Of a stretch of DNA of 64,000 nucleotides, positions 24,601-36,600 are shown in pieces (position 1 is the stretch's first letter; the number at the start of each line of letters is the position of its first letter). The translations under genes were made by a program, and so were the position numbers. The stretch covers positions 6,315,480-6,379,479 of the forward strand of contig JASKMD010000003.1 of the NCBI GenBank assembly GCA_030144725.1, in the 5' to 3' direction. The stretch comes from Haematococcus lacustris. Its lineage: Eukaryota > Chlorophyta > Chlorophyceae > Chlamydomonadales > Haematococcaceae. Under the pieces are notes generated by a model. It was not told the origin of the DNA. It searched no databases and worked only from the letters and a program-made list of their open reading frames with translations.

Positions 24601-27600
24601 TCTCACTTCAATCATTCTTGTGTTAGACATCAAACCTGTGGGTATTATACCTAGTCTCAGCTTTGCAAAGCTGTACGGAGCTACTGTTGGGGCGTTGAAA
24701 CAATGATGACAAATGGAAACCATCCACCTAGAAATAATGTGTATTCTTTGATGATACTAAAAAGCACTCATTCCCAATAATGGTGTTGAGTATCAATGCT
24801 GAGGTCAACGGTCAAGGGTTAGATAGAGTGGGACACAGGGTGTGTGACGGTGGTTGCCCACCCACTTGATTGTCTTGTCCTCAGACCCTGACACAATGAT
24901 CTTCTTATCGTGACTCAAGGCCACACTCCTCACTCCAGAGCTGTGCCCCACCAGGGGGCGTGTGCAGTTGCCGGTGGCCAGGTCCCACACCCTGCAAGCA
25001 AGCAGGGCATGACCATCGTCTTCAGTCAAATGATACCTCTACGTCTAAAGCCAACATGGATACGCACAATTTGGATGAACAAGACAGCTGAGTCGTGGTG
25101 CATCATCATTAGCATCATAGCTGGACATGTGCCCTTCAACATTGCAACTAGTCACACAACCGCTTCTGATGCATGCCTGACTGCTTCTGGCTCAAGGGCA
25201 ACAGCCTGCACTGTTGCTTGGGCTGCAAGGTACCATATCACACCACCCACAGGTAAGCGTGGCGCCTTGCCAAGCTGTCCACCCTACAAAACCACCATGG
25301 TCCCTGTTGCCATTAACGACTGATCCCTTTCCATCACGAGAAAATCACAGTCCGTGATATCCCCATAATGGTCGGCACTTCAGCCGCTGAAATCGTTGAT
25401 TTGACGCGTGGATGGCCTCAGACATGACATACCATAAGGGTCGCGGCATTAGCGCTGACTCGCGGGAAAAGTGCACGCCTTGACACAGTTACTGGAAAAG
25501 TGCACGCCATTTTCTTGAACATTGTTACCCCCCTCTCCCTTGACCTCGAACTATGACACAACAAGGTGCCACCAGGCATTGCTCATCCCTCCACGACACC
25601 GTGCCAAGCTAAAGCCTAGCCTGTCTCAGGCAAAAGATGAGAACTCATGAGCATGCCCCTCACATAGCTCACGTGTCACTCTAATAGGTATGCTGATATT
25701 GCAATTTATGGCCACCGCCATATGAGGATGTTCCACACCCATGCAAGCAAAGCATGTGTGCATCATGCAACAGGGGGACAAGGCGTGAATGACGTTAGCA
25801 CACCATACAAGGTGGTGAGCACCGAAATACGAGGATTGTAAGATAAAGTCTATGTAGGTAAGGGATTGTAGAATGGGCTCTAGGTGTGCATTGGTGAGTC
25901 CCCACTCACCTGATGGTCTTGTCCTTGGACCCTGACACCAGGATCTTGCCGTCATTGCTGAGGGCAGTGCTCATCACCTCATCCTTGTGCCTTCTTACAG
26001 TGCCGGTGCGACTACCGATGGCCCACACCCTGCAAGCAGGCATGACATTAGCAAGCACAACATCTCCTTATTGTGCGGGCAAAAGAACTCACAAATTACA
26101 CAACACCATTCCCATTCGCATTCTTGAGCAACTACGACACCATGCTACAAAGACTACCAGCATCAAGTCAACATGAGCATACAAGTACCAGTCAATGTCA
26201 ACGAGACCACGTCTTGTGTATTTCATCCCAATTGCCTGAGGTGCAAAAACGCCATCCCCCTTAGGAATGTGCCAATGGTTGGGATGGAGTGGACTCTAGG
26301 AGTGCATTCGTACTGTACACCCACCTGATGGTCTTGTCCCTGGACCCCGACATCAAGCTTTGGCCGTCCAAGCTGAAAGCCACACTTGTCACTTCGCCAG
26401 TGTGCCCCTCCAGGGTGTGTGTGCAGCTGCCAGTAGTGATGTCCCACACCCTGCAAGCAAGCAAGACATATCCATCATGTGCATATGTATGGCCGCGGAG
26501 GCGAGGACAAGTCCATTAGTTTCGCATAATGAGCGAGTTATCTGGTATATCTGAGGTCCGCGGCCCGTCAATTATACAAATGCATGTGGCCCGGCAATTA
26601 TGAAATAGCGCGGCCAAGTATGCGTAAATGTAGACATCAAATCGGTTCTACACCTTGAACGCTGAGTTTGTCAAGTCCATCCCTAGGTAAGGCAGCCTGC
26701 TGGGAGCTCAAAGCGACATGTCATGGCCCACACGTCATGGTGGATGCTTGTTCACGCCACGGCCCACAAACCCAAAACCTTTGGTATGACTATTGATAGA
26801 TGGTGTCCTTACCTTGCAAGCTACCGACCCACAAAAATCAAGCAAAAGAGCGAAGCTTGGTCGAGAAGGCTATCTTCTGATTTCTTTGTTGTGTTGTGAG
26901 TAAGAATTGCCCTATACTACTAGTGGGATTATCATCAATGCCCAGGAATACAATGTGTGTGGTTAAGTGCCAAAGGGTGGGGCGAAGTGGACTCTCAATG
27001 TGCATCACTAAAAACACACCTACCTAATGAAAAGAAAGAAAGAAAGAAAGAACAGATCTACTGAGAAAGCAGGACAGGAAATTATGTTGTGTTCAACAGT
27101 CTTGTCGGCGCGGATTTCATCTTCCTCTCTGTTGTAGGAGTTACCCATTACAACCAAAGCCACGCATAGAACGACAGGCGGAACTCCTACCTGATGGTCT
27201 TGTCGGCAGACCCTGACACCACGACCTTGCCACAAGGACTGAAGACCACACTGGTCACACCGCTTGTGTGCTCCTTGCAGGAGTGTGTGCAGCTGCCACT
27301 GGCCACGTCCCACACCCTGCAAGCAAACAATACATAAGTTTAAACCATTAGTGTATTGCCACACTATCCATGTAACCTGCGACGCTGTAAAACAAGGTCT
27401 GAAGTGTTTCATTGGCATAGAATTTGTGCCCAAGTGTGCTACCCAGTAGAATGATGCAATGCAAGCAGTGGCAGCAGTATTAGCTTGGAAACATCCTCCA
27501 TGCCACCATGGGTTACCTTAAAATGTGTACCTTGACGCGCCCCCTCCCTATGGCCCTCCAAGCATTACAAAACATTGTGCCACCAGGCATCCCCCAGAAC

Positions 27601-30600
27601 ACCCATGACGCCTCATGCCGAGCTCAAATATAGCCAGTTCGAAAGATTCACACGGGTTGTGATGAACTTCATGAGGAAGTGCCCCCCTTGTAGGACCTCA
27701 CCAAGATTGAGTGTCCCCCCTACGAGATTACGCCATGAGTTGTGAAGCTAACATTCAGTAGCAGATTTGTCATCATCAGCAAGTGGACGTGCAACACGTC
27801 AAGGTCAATGCCCAAGGGCGAGATGGGGTGAGTTCTAGCTTTGCAGTGGTAAGTCTTCACTCACTTGATGGTAAAGTCGTTTGACCCTGACACCAGGATT
27901 GAGGCGTCGGGGTTAAACGCCACACTTTGCACATCGAAGTTGTGCCCCTCTTGAAACTCCTTACACTTGCGAGTGTCCATGTCCCACACCCTGCAACAAA
28001 AGGTCAACATGAATGCACAATCACGGGCCATGTTAACGAGACAGTCTTTAGCTACGTGAAAGATGTGTCCACATGTTATGCGTGCGTTCAACATAACAGG
28101 TCCCCACCACACTACAGCCCACAGTGCAAGCAACAAGCCGTGGTCTGAGTAAGGAGCAACGACCAAGGTGTTAGGGTCGAGTTTGGTGACATGTTTAATC
28201 TTGACAGAGAGAAAGCAGGTGTTCACCATAAGATATGGGCATGTTGGGTTTGACCTTTGCTGCCTCCCGTTGGTTGCAAATGGTGCATGGAAATGACCGC
28301 ATTGCTAAGGGTTGTGGACCCTGCGACGGATGTGCCTCACCCAGCCCAATTGACACTCTCCTAGGGCCTGTGTGGAGGGCAGTGCGGAGGGGCTGCCATG
28401 TACTACCATCGCTAAGCAGGCGTATGTACAGATGCGTAGGTACAGCGCCAAAGGTTGGGGATGGAGAGGATACCTGGTGTGCCTGATTGGTTTGGCACCC
28501 ACCTTATGATATGGTCCCCGACACTAGATCCTGACGCCAGGAGCTTGCCGTCAGAGCTCACAGTCAAGCAGGTCACCCAGCCTGTGTGCCCCTTTAAGGG
28601 GTCTAGTTCCGTGCCAGTTGCCAGGTCCCACACCCTGCAAGCAAGCAGGACATATTTGTCATGTGCATGTAGGAGTAGAGTAGAGTAGAGATGCTTTTAG
28701 AGCAAGAACATTGCTCTTTTAGAGCAAGCACATGCTCCCATGCCAGACGGATTAGGTAGGTGGTCTGCACCTGTTGGCTTTGGACTCGCATAACAAGCTT
28801 GCTGTGAATCTAATGCATTTGCTTCACCATTCACTGTATAGATGCGGGTAGCCAACAAGACATTTCGACAAGTAATAGCAATGGTTTGTGGATTGTGGTG
28901 AGGGTGCTAACATGAGATAACATCAAATACAAGTGCAACGGGCATACAATCAATCATATAGTCAGTCATACAAAAGAATGATATTGTACTGCCACGATGT
29001 GAATTTAATGATCTGCTACTCTGAAACACGCATTCTTGATGTAATCAGCTTCATGACCTGCCAATAAGTGCAAGTTATTTGGTAACATACACATTGGGAC
29101 ACTGAATGGTGCTGGACTACACGCATCCTGGGTCGCTGCTTGCTTAACCAGCTCACACGCGCAAATCAGTGCATAACTATCGATTTTGAGGGGGTGTTTT
29201 TTGTACACGATTCGCCTTGGAATGAGACTATTGTCCCATGCCCACCAACATCTTGAAAAAACTCGTAGTAATCAGCGAAACTTGTGAATGATATGATTAG
29301 TATATAGTTCCCCCTTTATAAGCTACTCCTTATAGTGCAGTACTGCACCATACCTAATGCCGCAACAAGTTGGCAATTCATTGGTATTTTAATGGTTTAC
29401 AGATTGTTGCTCCTTGAGATGCTATTTGCTTGTCATGGTGTAGTACTGCACCAGTCACTAGTGCACTACTGCATTACACCCCATCGTGCAATAGTGCACC
29501 ACACCGAGTGGTACAATACATCACCTTAGCGATATCTCACCAACCATGCATATTTATAAATTTTCGTTACTGATTTGCCTGAGTGCTATTGACAGCTTGG
29601 GCACATGTTCACCAACTGGCAAACCTCATTAAGTGTGCTTGCCTAATAGGCATCATTGCATTGTGGGACTAGCTTGAGCTTGGCGGTAGCCAGAATGTTT
29701 CAAATGTGTACAATTATGGATGTTCGCGACGTGGCACGACGTGGCACACAGATGGCGCGTCACAAGAAATTATGGAAGTGTCGTGCCAGTAGCGTAGTTG
29801 CCCTCTTATCGTGGCAGTAGCGCAGTTTAGATGGGACGTGATTCCTAGTATTATAGAGATAACAGCAACAAGACAGTTGATTGCCAATGAAGCCAGAAGC
29901 CGTCGGCATAGTGTTGCCATTATCAAAAGCACGTTGACATCCATAGTCAGCACCGCCAGGGTGCAAGTGCAATGTGCAATTCAACACCTGCCCCATCGGC
30001 CCGATAAAGCAAAACCTGGTCCCGGGGCTGGCGGTGAGGCACCTCCACGCGGTGGCCCTGGTAACAATCCGCGTTGACTTCGGTCGCACGGATTGGCTAA
30101 GCTACCTCACCACCGCACCCAGCGGTATATAAATTGGGATGCAACGGGACAGCCTTCCCAGGCTTGAACGGGCACCGCTTTGTCCAGCGGAATACAAATG
30201 AGGTCCGGGTGCCGCACACGACCGTTGCGGGTCATCGAGCAGTTGTGGAGTTGCTGGCGTCGTCAAGGAGGGAGCAGAGCTACGCGGGACGTTGGCTGAC
30301 AGCTGAAGTTTGGACTTTTGGAGCCTGAACTTCAGCTTTTCGTGCGACATTCGACGGACAAGGCGGGAACTGCTCTCGTCAACGAGGAGAAGAGATAGGT
30401 CCAGTTGCCGAGTGCACTGGTCTTTGCTCCTCTCATGCCTCTTTGTTTGCCTTGGCTGCTAGCTGTGGTCTGTGGCTATAGCTAGGGCAGCTTGGTGGGG
30501 ACATGTCCAGCCTGTGTCCAACATTTGGAGGTGGGAGCAGGCCGCGCCACGGGCGGAAGCTCCTCCCTTAATGCACGCCGGTTTGTACCAGAGTAGTTTT

Positions 30601-33600
30601 CTTTCTTTCTTTCTTTCTTAACCTGGTCCCCTCACTAGGGGTGATGTCTTGTCCGTGTGGAGTTATGATCCCATGCACATGGCATGGGCGGAGGTCCATC
30701 GCCCAAGGCTAGGGGTGAGGGGACTCAAGGCGGCATTGGTGACTGTACACCCACCTGAGGGTCTTGTCCCTTGACCCCGAGAACATGATCTTGCCATTTG
30801 GGCTTAAGGCGACACAATCGACATATCTTGAGTGCCCCACCAGGGTGTGTATGCACCTGCCCGTAGTCACGTCCCACACCCTGCAAGCAAGTTGGGCATG
30901 ATCATCAAGCTATAAGCATTGGTCAACTCGTATGCAGATGAATGATTTGAACTGACAAGACCGATCTCAAGGCGCGGCAGAAGCAGCCACCTACGAGACA
31001 AGTGATTGCCTTAGGACAAGTGGTATGTAGGCATGACATTTATGTAGCTTGCAACAAGATTGTGTGGGGTGTACAAGAAACTTCTAGGAAACATGGCAAG
31101 ATTGACATGACAAACCTTACTTCTGCGCAATGCTGAAACCAGGCTTCAAATGCTTCAAGATGCAGTGTTGTGCACACATAAGGACCAGCTCAAGTTGTGC
31201 ACCCTCGTGACAGACACATTAAGGCAAGGCTTTTCAAGCCCAAGTGTGCTGCCCCATGGGATGATGAGAGCTACGTGAGTCATGCAATGCAAGCAGTGGC
31301 CTCACAAGCTTTATGTACCAGGGGTTGCATTGCTCTACACCTAGTAGGACTAGCTTGGAAGCCTCCATGATGCCACCATGGGTCAACTCAACATGTGTAC
31401 CTTGCGGTACCCCCTCCCCCTTTGGCCCTCCAACCATTACAAACCAAGGTGCCACCGGGCATCCCCCAGCTTTCACATGACGCCTCCAGCCTACCAAGCC
31501 TTAGAGACTTGCCTTGGCAATTATGAGCAAGTCATGAGATGTGCCTCACCAAGATTGAGTGACACCCCCTTGCGGGCTACATGGAGCATTGCAGTCGCGA
31601 GGTACCATAGGAGTGTTCGTCTAAACTATCGACGACGTCATCAGCAATAGGCGACATGCAAGTTGCCAAGGAGAGCGAGTGAGATGGAGTGTACACTAGG
31701 TGGGATCTGGACCTACTACTCACCTAGTCACACACCCACCTGATGGTCTTATCATTAGACCCTGACACGATGATTCTGCCGTCGAGGCTCAGGGCCACAG
31801 CCTTCACAACATCTGTGTGCTCCTTAAGGGTGTGCATGCATTTGCCAGTGGCAACGTCCCACACCCTGCAAGCAAGCATGACATCAGTCACATTTTACAC
31901 CACGTTTGGCTCGCATGACAGGACCACAGGTCTATAGGTGCATGCTTTAGCCCACAATAGACGGACTGCTGAGCAGTGCTGGGCGATTGGGTAATAATGT
32001 AATAAGTCGGTAATAATCCAGCGCAAAAAACGGTAATAAGTCGAAAAAATCGTCCTCAAAATGAGTGAACTTTATTATATCGGTAAAAGCTCCACCGCCC
32101 GTTTGGTACTCCTCTTATTACTTATCCCCCAACAATGTATCCCATCTTCCGCAAACCCCAAAGCGGGCGGCTGCCCACCACAGCCGAACATCCATCGCAG
32201 AACAACCACATAGCGTCCCAACGCTCTGTAACAACAAGTGCCGATGACGAAGGCGTTGAGGTCAGTAACCGCAGCATGTCCGTCAACGCAGCATGTCAAC
32301 AACGCGATGCGATGGGTATATCTGGGTGCAGAGCGTAGCAAGCGATGATGATGCGGACTTGGAATGTGGGGCGGTTGAGCGGGGCTGGGGTGTGGGGCTA
32401 TGTGGGATATATTGCATCCAGGTCCTACAAGGGAGTATGCTGTAATTGTACAGACTCAAATGGAACTGATTTTTGCGATTTCTTTTAATTTTATTAAGAA
32501 ACTAATCAATAAATTATTTATTATATATTTTAAAGTAATAAAAACTCATGTTTTGATGTTTTTTATTACACTGAGTAATACGTCTTTGGCGAATCGCCCA
32601 GCACTGCTGCTGAGTCACAATGGTGCAGTTGTGCTCCAGCACCATGCACGCCACCGGCAGGACCTGCGCCCAATTCCCAAGGCATTCTTCGCAGACCCCG
32701 ACAACTCTGCCATCACAGCTAAGCTGGTGGAGCTGGACAAGACAGAACTGGCGGGTGACTCCAACACCATCGGCGCCCTTGCCAAGCAAATGGCTGTTAA
32801 CACGTAGGTAATGTTCGTTAACCCCGGTAAGAGGGGTGGCCATTGCAACTCACTGTGTCCTATGCAAAGCAAGGGTGATGTCCATGTATGCTCAGAGTGT
32901 TGCTAGTTATTCCTCATGTGTGGGCTCATGATGCATGTTGCATGATACATGATGCATGTTGTGCTTACGAGTTGCTTAGCAGAGCGTTATGTCAAGCTAT
33001 AGGCCAAGGCAGCCCGCTCCAAGTACGGCATCACCCTCGAGGTGGCCAAGCTCTTTGTGCGTGTCGTGTGCCAGTACGGCCTCAACTACAGCAGTTCCGA
33101 GCTGCGTGGCACCCCGCTGGAGGACCCCGAGTGGCAAGAGCGGATTGCCTTCCACCGGCATGTGCTGACCGGTGTACCAGCGGATGTGGAAGAGGCAGCA
33201 GCCCCAGGTGACCCAGCAGACCCTGATGCGCCGCCACCCATTACCAAGCTGCCGTTGCATCGGCGGAATCTGTACGCAATCTACGTCAGCCGGTGCCTTG
33301 AGGAGTGGCAGGACCCTAACCCCCTAGAACCCCCACCCAAAGGCGAAGGCAAGGGCAAGGGCAAGGGCAGGGGCAAGGGCAGGGGCAAGGGCAAGGGCAA
33401 GGGCAAGGGCAAGGGCAAGGGCAAGGGCAAGGGCAAGGGCAAGGGCAAGGGCAAGGGCAAGGGCAAGGGCAAGGGCAAGGGCAAGGGCAAGGGCAAGGGC
33501 AAGGGCAAGGGCAAGGGCAAGGGCAAGGGCAAGGGCAAGGGCAAGGGCAAGGGCAAGGGCAAGGGCAAGGGCAAGGGCAAGGGCAAGGGCAAGGGCAAGG

Positions 33601-36600
33601 GCAAGGGCAAGGGTCCTAGGGTGCCCTACTGCCCCCCACCCTTCATCCTCACCCCCATGGCAGGGTCAGGTACTCACTTCATCATGATAGATACCAGGGC
33701 CTTGCATGGGGTGTGCAGTCAGCTAGGCCTGACCACAGCCACAAAGGAAGCTTTTCAGCATGCTGCCTACAGTCACTGGGACAGTGTGTTTAAGGTAGGC
33801 AAGCTCGCCAACCGGGGGTTTGTGTTTAGTAGGTAAATCCTCACTGATGGGGACAGTGTGTGTGTGCAATACACACGCCCACTGGACTACACCAGGCAGC
33901 AGCCCAGCAGCTGGCCCCTCTGGCAGCAGCCCAGCAGCAGACCCCTATAGTAGCAGCCCAGCAGCTGGCCCCTGTGGCAGCAGCCCAGCAGCTGAAGACC
34001 CCTCTGACAGCAGCAGCAGCAACAAGCGCCAACCAGCTGACATGGGCAGCGGCCTGGCTGACGAGCGGGCGTTCTAGTTTGACCCAGCCACTCAGATGGG
34101 CTCGGGGCTGGACCCTGGGGCCATCTAGGCAGTCAGTGCAGCTTCAGGGGTGTGGGATGAGGATGGCTGCCTGGACAGCTTCATCAGAAGCAAGCTGACC
34201 AGGAGCCAGGTGCAGCATGACAGCGGCCTGATCCAGGCTCGCCACAACACTCAGCGGTGGAATGAGAACATCAAGCTCGAGCTGCAGCACCTGGCAGCAG
34301 CCACCCCAGCAGGCACCTCCCTGGTGGCCATCCAGTGGCATGTGGCCGTCACGCTGGCCACTTGGGATACAGTGTGGGAGGAGTACCTGCATCCCAAGTG
34401 GGCTGCTCACTTGATGAGGCTGCATGGCGCGCAGGAGAAGGTCCTGGAGCGCTACTTCAAGGAGGTGGGAGTGCCAAGGGAACGGGGGTAGGGGCAGGGC
34501 CAGATGATGATGACTGCGCCACATGTGACCTGCTAGGTGCCCATGTCCCCAATCCTTGCAAGGATGTCATGTGCGGTGTGTGCCTTGTGTGCCATGCAGT
34601 TGGAGGAGGAGGCAGCTATTGAGTCCCAGAAGCGATGGGGGACCCGCAAGCAGCTGGTGATGTTCTTTGGCAACGCAGGCATTGGCACGCGGGGTGGGTG
34701 GGGGGCCAAGGCTGTGTTGCAGGCCTGCCACAAGGTGGTGAAGAGGCCCAACAGCGGCAAGCCAACCGACAGGGTGAAAGGCAAGGTGGTGACAGTGGAT
34801 GAGTTCCGCACCAGCAGGGTGAGCTCGGCTATGAACAGCCCTCAGCCCTGTGAGGCGGAGCTTGACCGTAGCAAGCCCACCAGGCTTGAAGGCTGGAAGC
34901 CCCAGCCAGGTCAGGTGCAGAACCGCTTGTTGCGGTCAGCCTGGAGCAAGCGGTTTGAGGCGCCAGTGCGGGGGCTCATGTGGTGCCCACAGCTGCACCA
35001 GGCCACCCCTGGTGACCTTGGCAAATGGGTGGACAGGTATTGCAACGCAGCCCTCAACATGCAGCGGGCAGGGGAGAGCAAGTTGCGCCCACTGGAGCTG
35101 TGCAGGTGGGAACACCGAGCAAGGCTTCCTGCCCAGAGCAAGGAGTACCCAACATTGGGTTTCAAGAAGCTGCGAGACCGAGCCCCCAAAGCCCTAGCCC
35201 AGCAGCTTGTAGCACAGTAGCATGTGTGCACCGCGCAATGCTTAAGCTGTTGCTTACATCAGAGCATGTGTTTTATGCCAACATCGGTTGCCCTACTCTC
35301 GCAAGGGGGGAGGGGTAGGAAATTAGGTATTGGTACCGGATGCTTGCTGCATGCAAACACTCCGGATGACAGATAACACAGCCTCTACCGCAGATGAGTT
35401 GACAATGAGATGAGTTGACTGTGACATGCTACCGATGCATGGCATACTTGTAACATGGGCCTTTTGTCTTCGTTTGAAGCTGATGCAGTGGGCATATGCA
35501 TGGTTATGCATATGCATGCTTTAGCTCACAATAGACGGACTGCATAGACAACGGGTGTGTACGCGTTCGGCAGAAGGTTTGATAGGATTTAATTATGTTC
35601 CACCGCCTGATCTGTAAATCTAATGGCAGCTTAGCAGCCAGCCTGAAGGGGCAGTCTGCAAGGGTACCACCCGGGCCTATGGTTGTTGTGCATACAATGT
35701 AAAAGCAGGTGGCGCTTGCAGGAGGCATTGTTGCAGGGCTGTGTGACTGGCTGGCAGTCAGTGGCTGTCAAAGTGGCGAGGCATGGCATACTTGCAACAT
35801 GGGCCATCTAGTAAAATTGTCTTCGTTTGAGGAAGCTGGTGCAGTGGGCATAGGCATAGGCTTTGTATAGGCATGTCTATGCGTAGGCATGGGGAAGCAG
35901 CAGCAGCGAACCTGGTGGGAGTAGGGTAGTTGGGCATCCCACCAGACAGAGGCACCCTGGCAGTGCACTTGTTCACTGATGCCCTCAGTACCTCTGTCAC
36001 TGCAGGCTGCCACCCACCTGACTGTCTTGTCATCAGAGCCTGAAGCAATGACCCTGCCATCTGTGGCCACAGCATTGACGTCAAGTTCATGGCCATTCAG
36101 CACGGCCAGGCAGGCTGTCCAGTCGTCCTCCTTGGTTAAGAGGCTGGCTGCAGGCTGGTTGGGCAAGGAGGCAGCTCGCTTGGCCACAAAGCTGTTGTGC
36201 GGGGCATCTCTTGCCAGCTGCAATGCCGCCCTGCACATGATTGTTTGGTACATTTGCTCCAGGCCAGGCAGCAAGACATGTGACAGAGGGCGATAGGAAG
36301 AAACGTGAGGGACCTGACCTGGTGAGGCTCCACAGCAGCAGCACTGGGCAGGCCTGACCACCCACCATGGATATTTGACCAGGGTGTTGCTGCACATGCG
36401 CAGCCAGCGGGCCACATCCAGGACTATTGGCTGGCAAGCAGCCGGGGCTTGCTGGCTTAGGCCCATCAGGTCCCTCAGCACATCAGGCCCATGACCTGGG
36501 CAACACGATGCAGGCAGGCCTGAGTGCTAGCATGGCTGGACTGCTACACCAGTGATGGGACAGGCGAAGGCAGGCAGGCAGGCAGCCTGGCCTTACTTAC

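Larger units (their letters stand above)
31940..35544. other. composite insertion bounded by a 30-bp direct repeat
   Basis: The 30-mer GCATGCTTTAGC(C/T)CACAATAG plus ACGGACTGC occurs at 31940-31969 and 35515-35544 with one mismatch. The intervening 3.5 kb holds a nested hAT and a Fanzor-like gene copy. The repeat may be a long target-site duplication or the scar of recombination. It all lies in the intron between WD exon 31740-31865 and exon 36018-36230. Confidence 0.55.
18805..36230 (-). other. NLR-like gene: one-WD-repeat-per-exon array
   Basis: Exon 36018-36230 contains the first WD unit ([11 protein letters not shown] to [10 protein letters not shown]). Then come 31740-31865, 30755-30880, 28503-28634, 27865-27990, 27191-27316, 26325-26450, 25910-26029, 24866-24991, 23035-23160, 22708-22833, 22371-22472, 20941-21078 and 18805-18957. 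Eight of the thirteen are exactly 126 nt. They begin G-GTG-TGG-GAC (VWD) and end ATC-AG before gtgggtg, so a split Arg codon joins them; all introns are phase 2. Variants: 25910 has VWAIG; 22371 is only 34 codons and lacks the SGS-DKTI part; 20941 has lost the WD; 22708 ends ATCAT, giving Met. Confidence 0.92.

Noticed and set aside
25370..25520. Repeated GGAAAAGTGCACGCC pair as a regulatory site
   Set aside because: Only two copies within an intron, with no further support.
27020..27433. 137-residue minus-strand frame
   Set aside because: It runs through intron, WD exon in the wrong frame and SINE; the real exon is 27191-27316 in another frame.
32400..32807. 135-residue ORF as an independent gene
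   Set aside because: Its first half is inside the AT-rich hAT; only the second half belongs to the Fanzor-like copy.
34075..34128. Reassigned TAG = Gln genetic code
   Set aside because: TAG also ends otherwise normal frames, and the TAGs seen occur only in decayed mobile genes; mutation is simpler.
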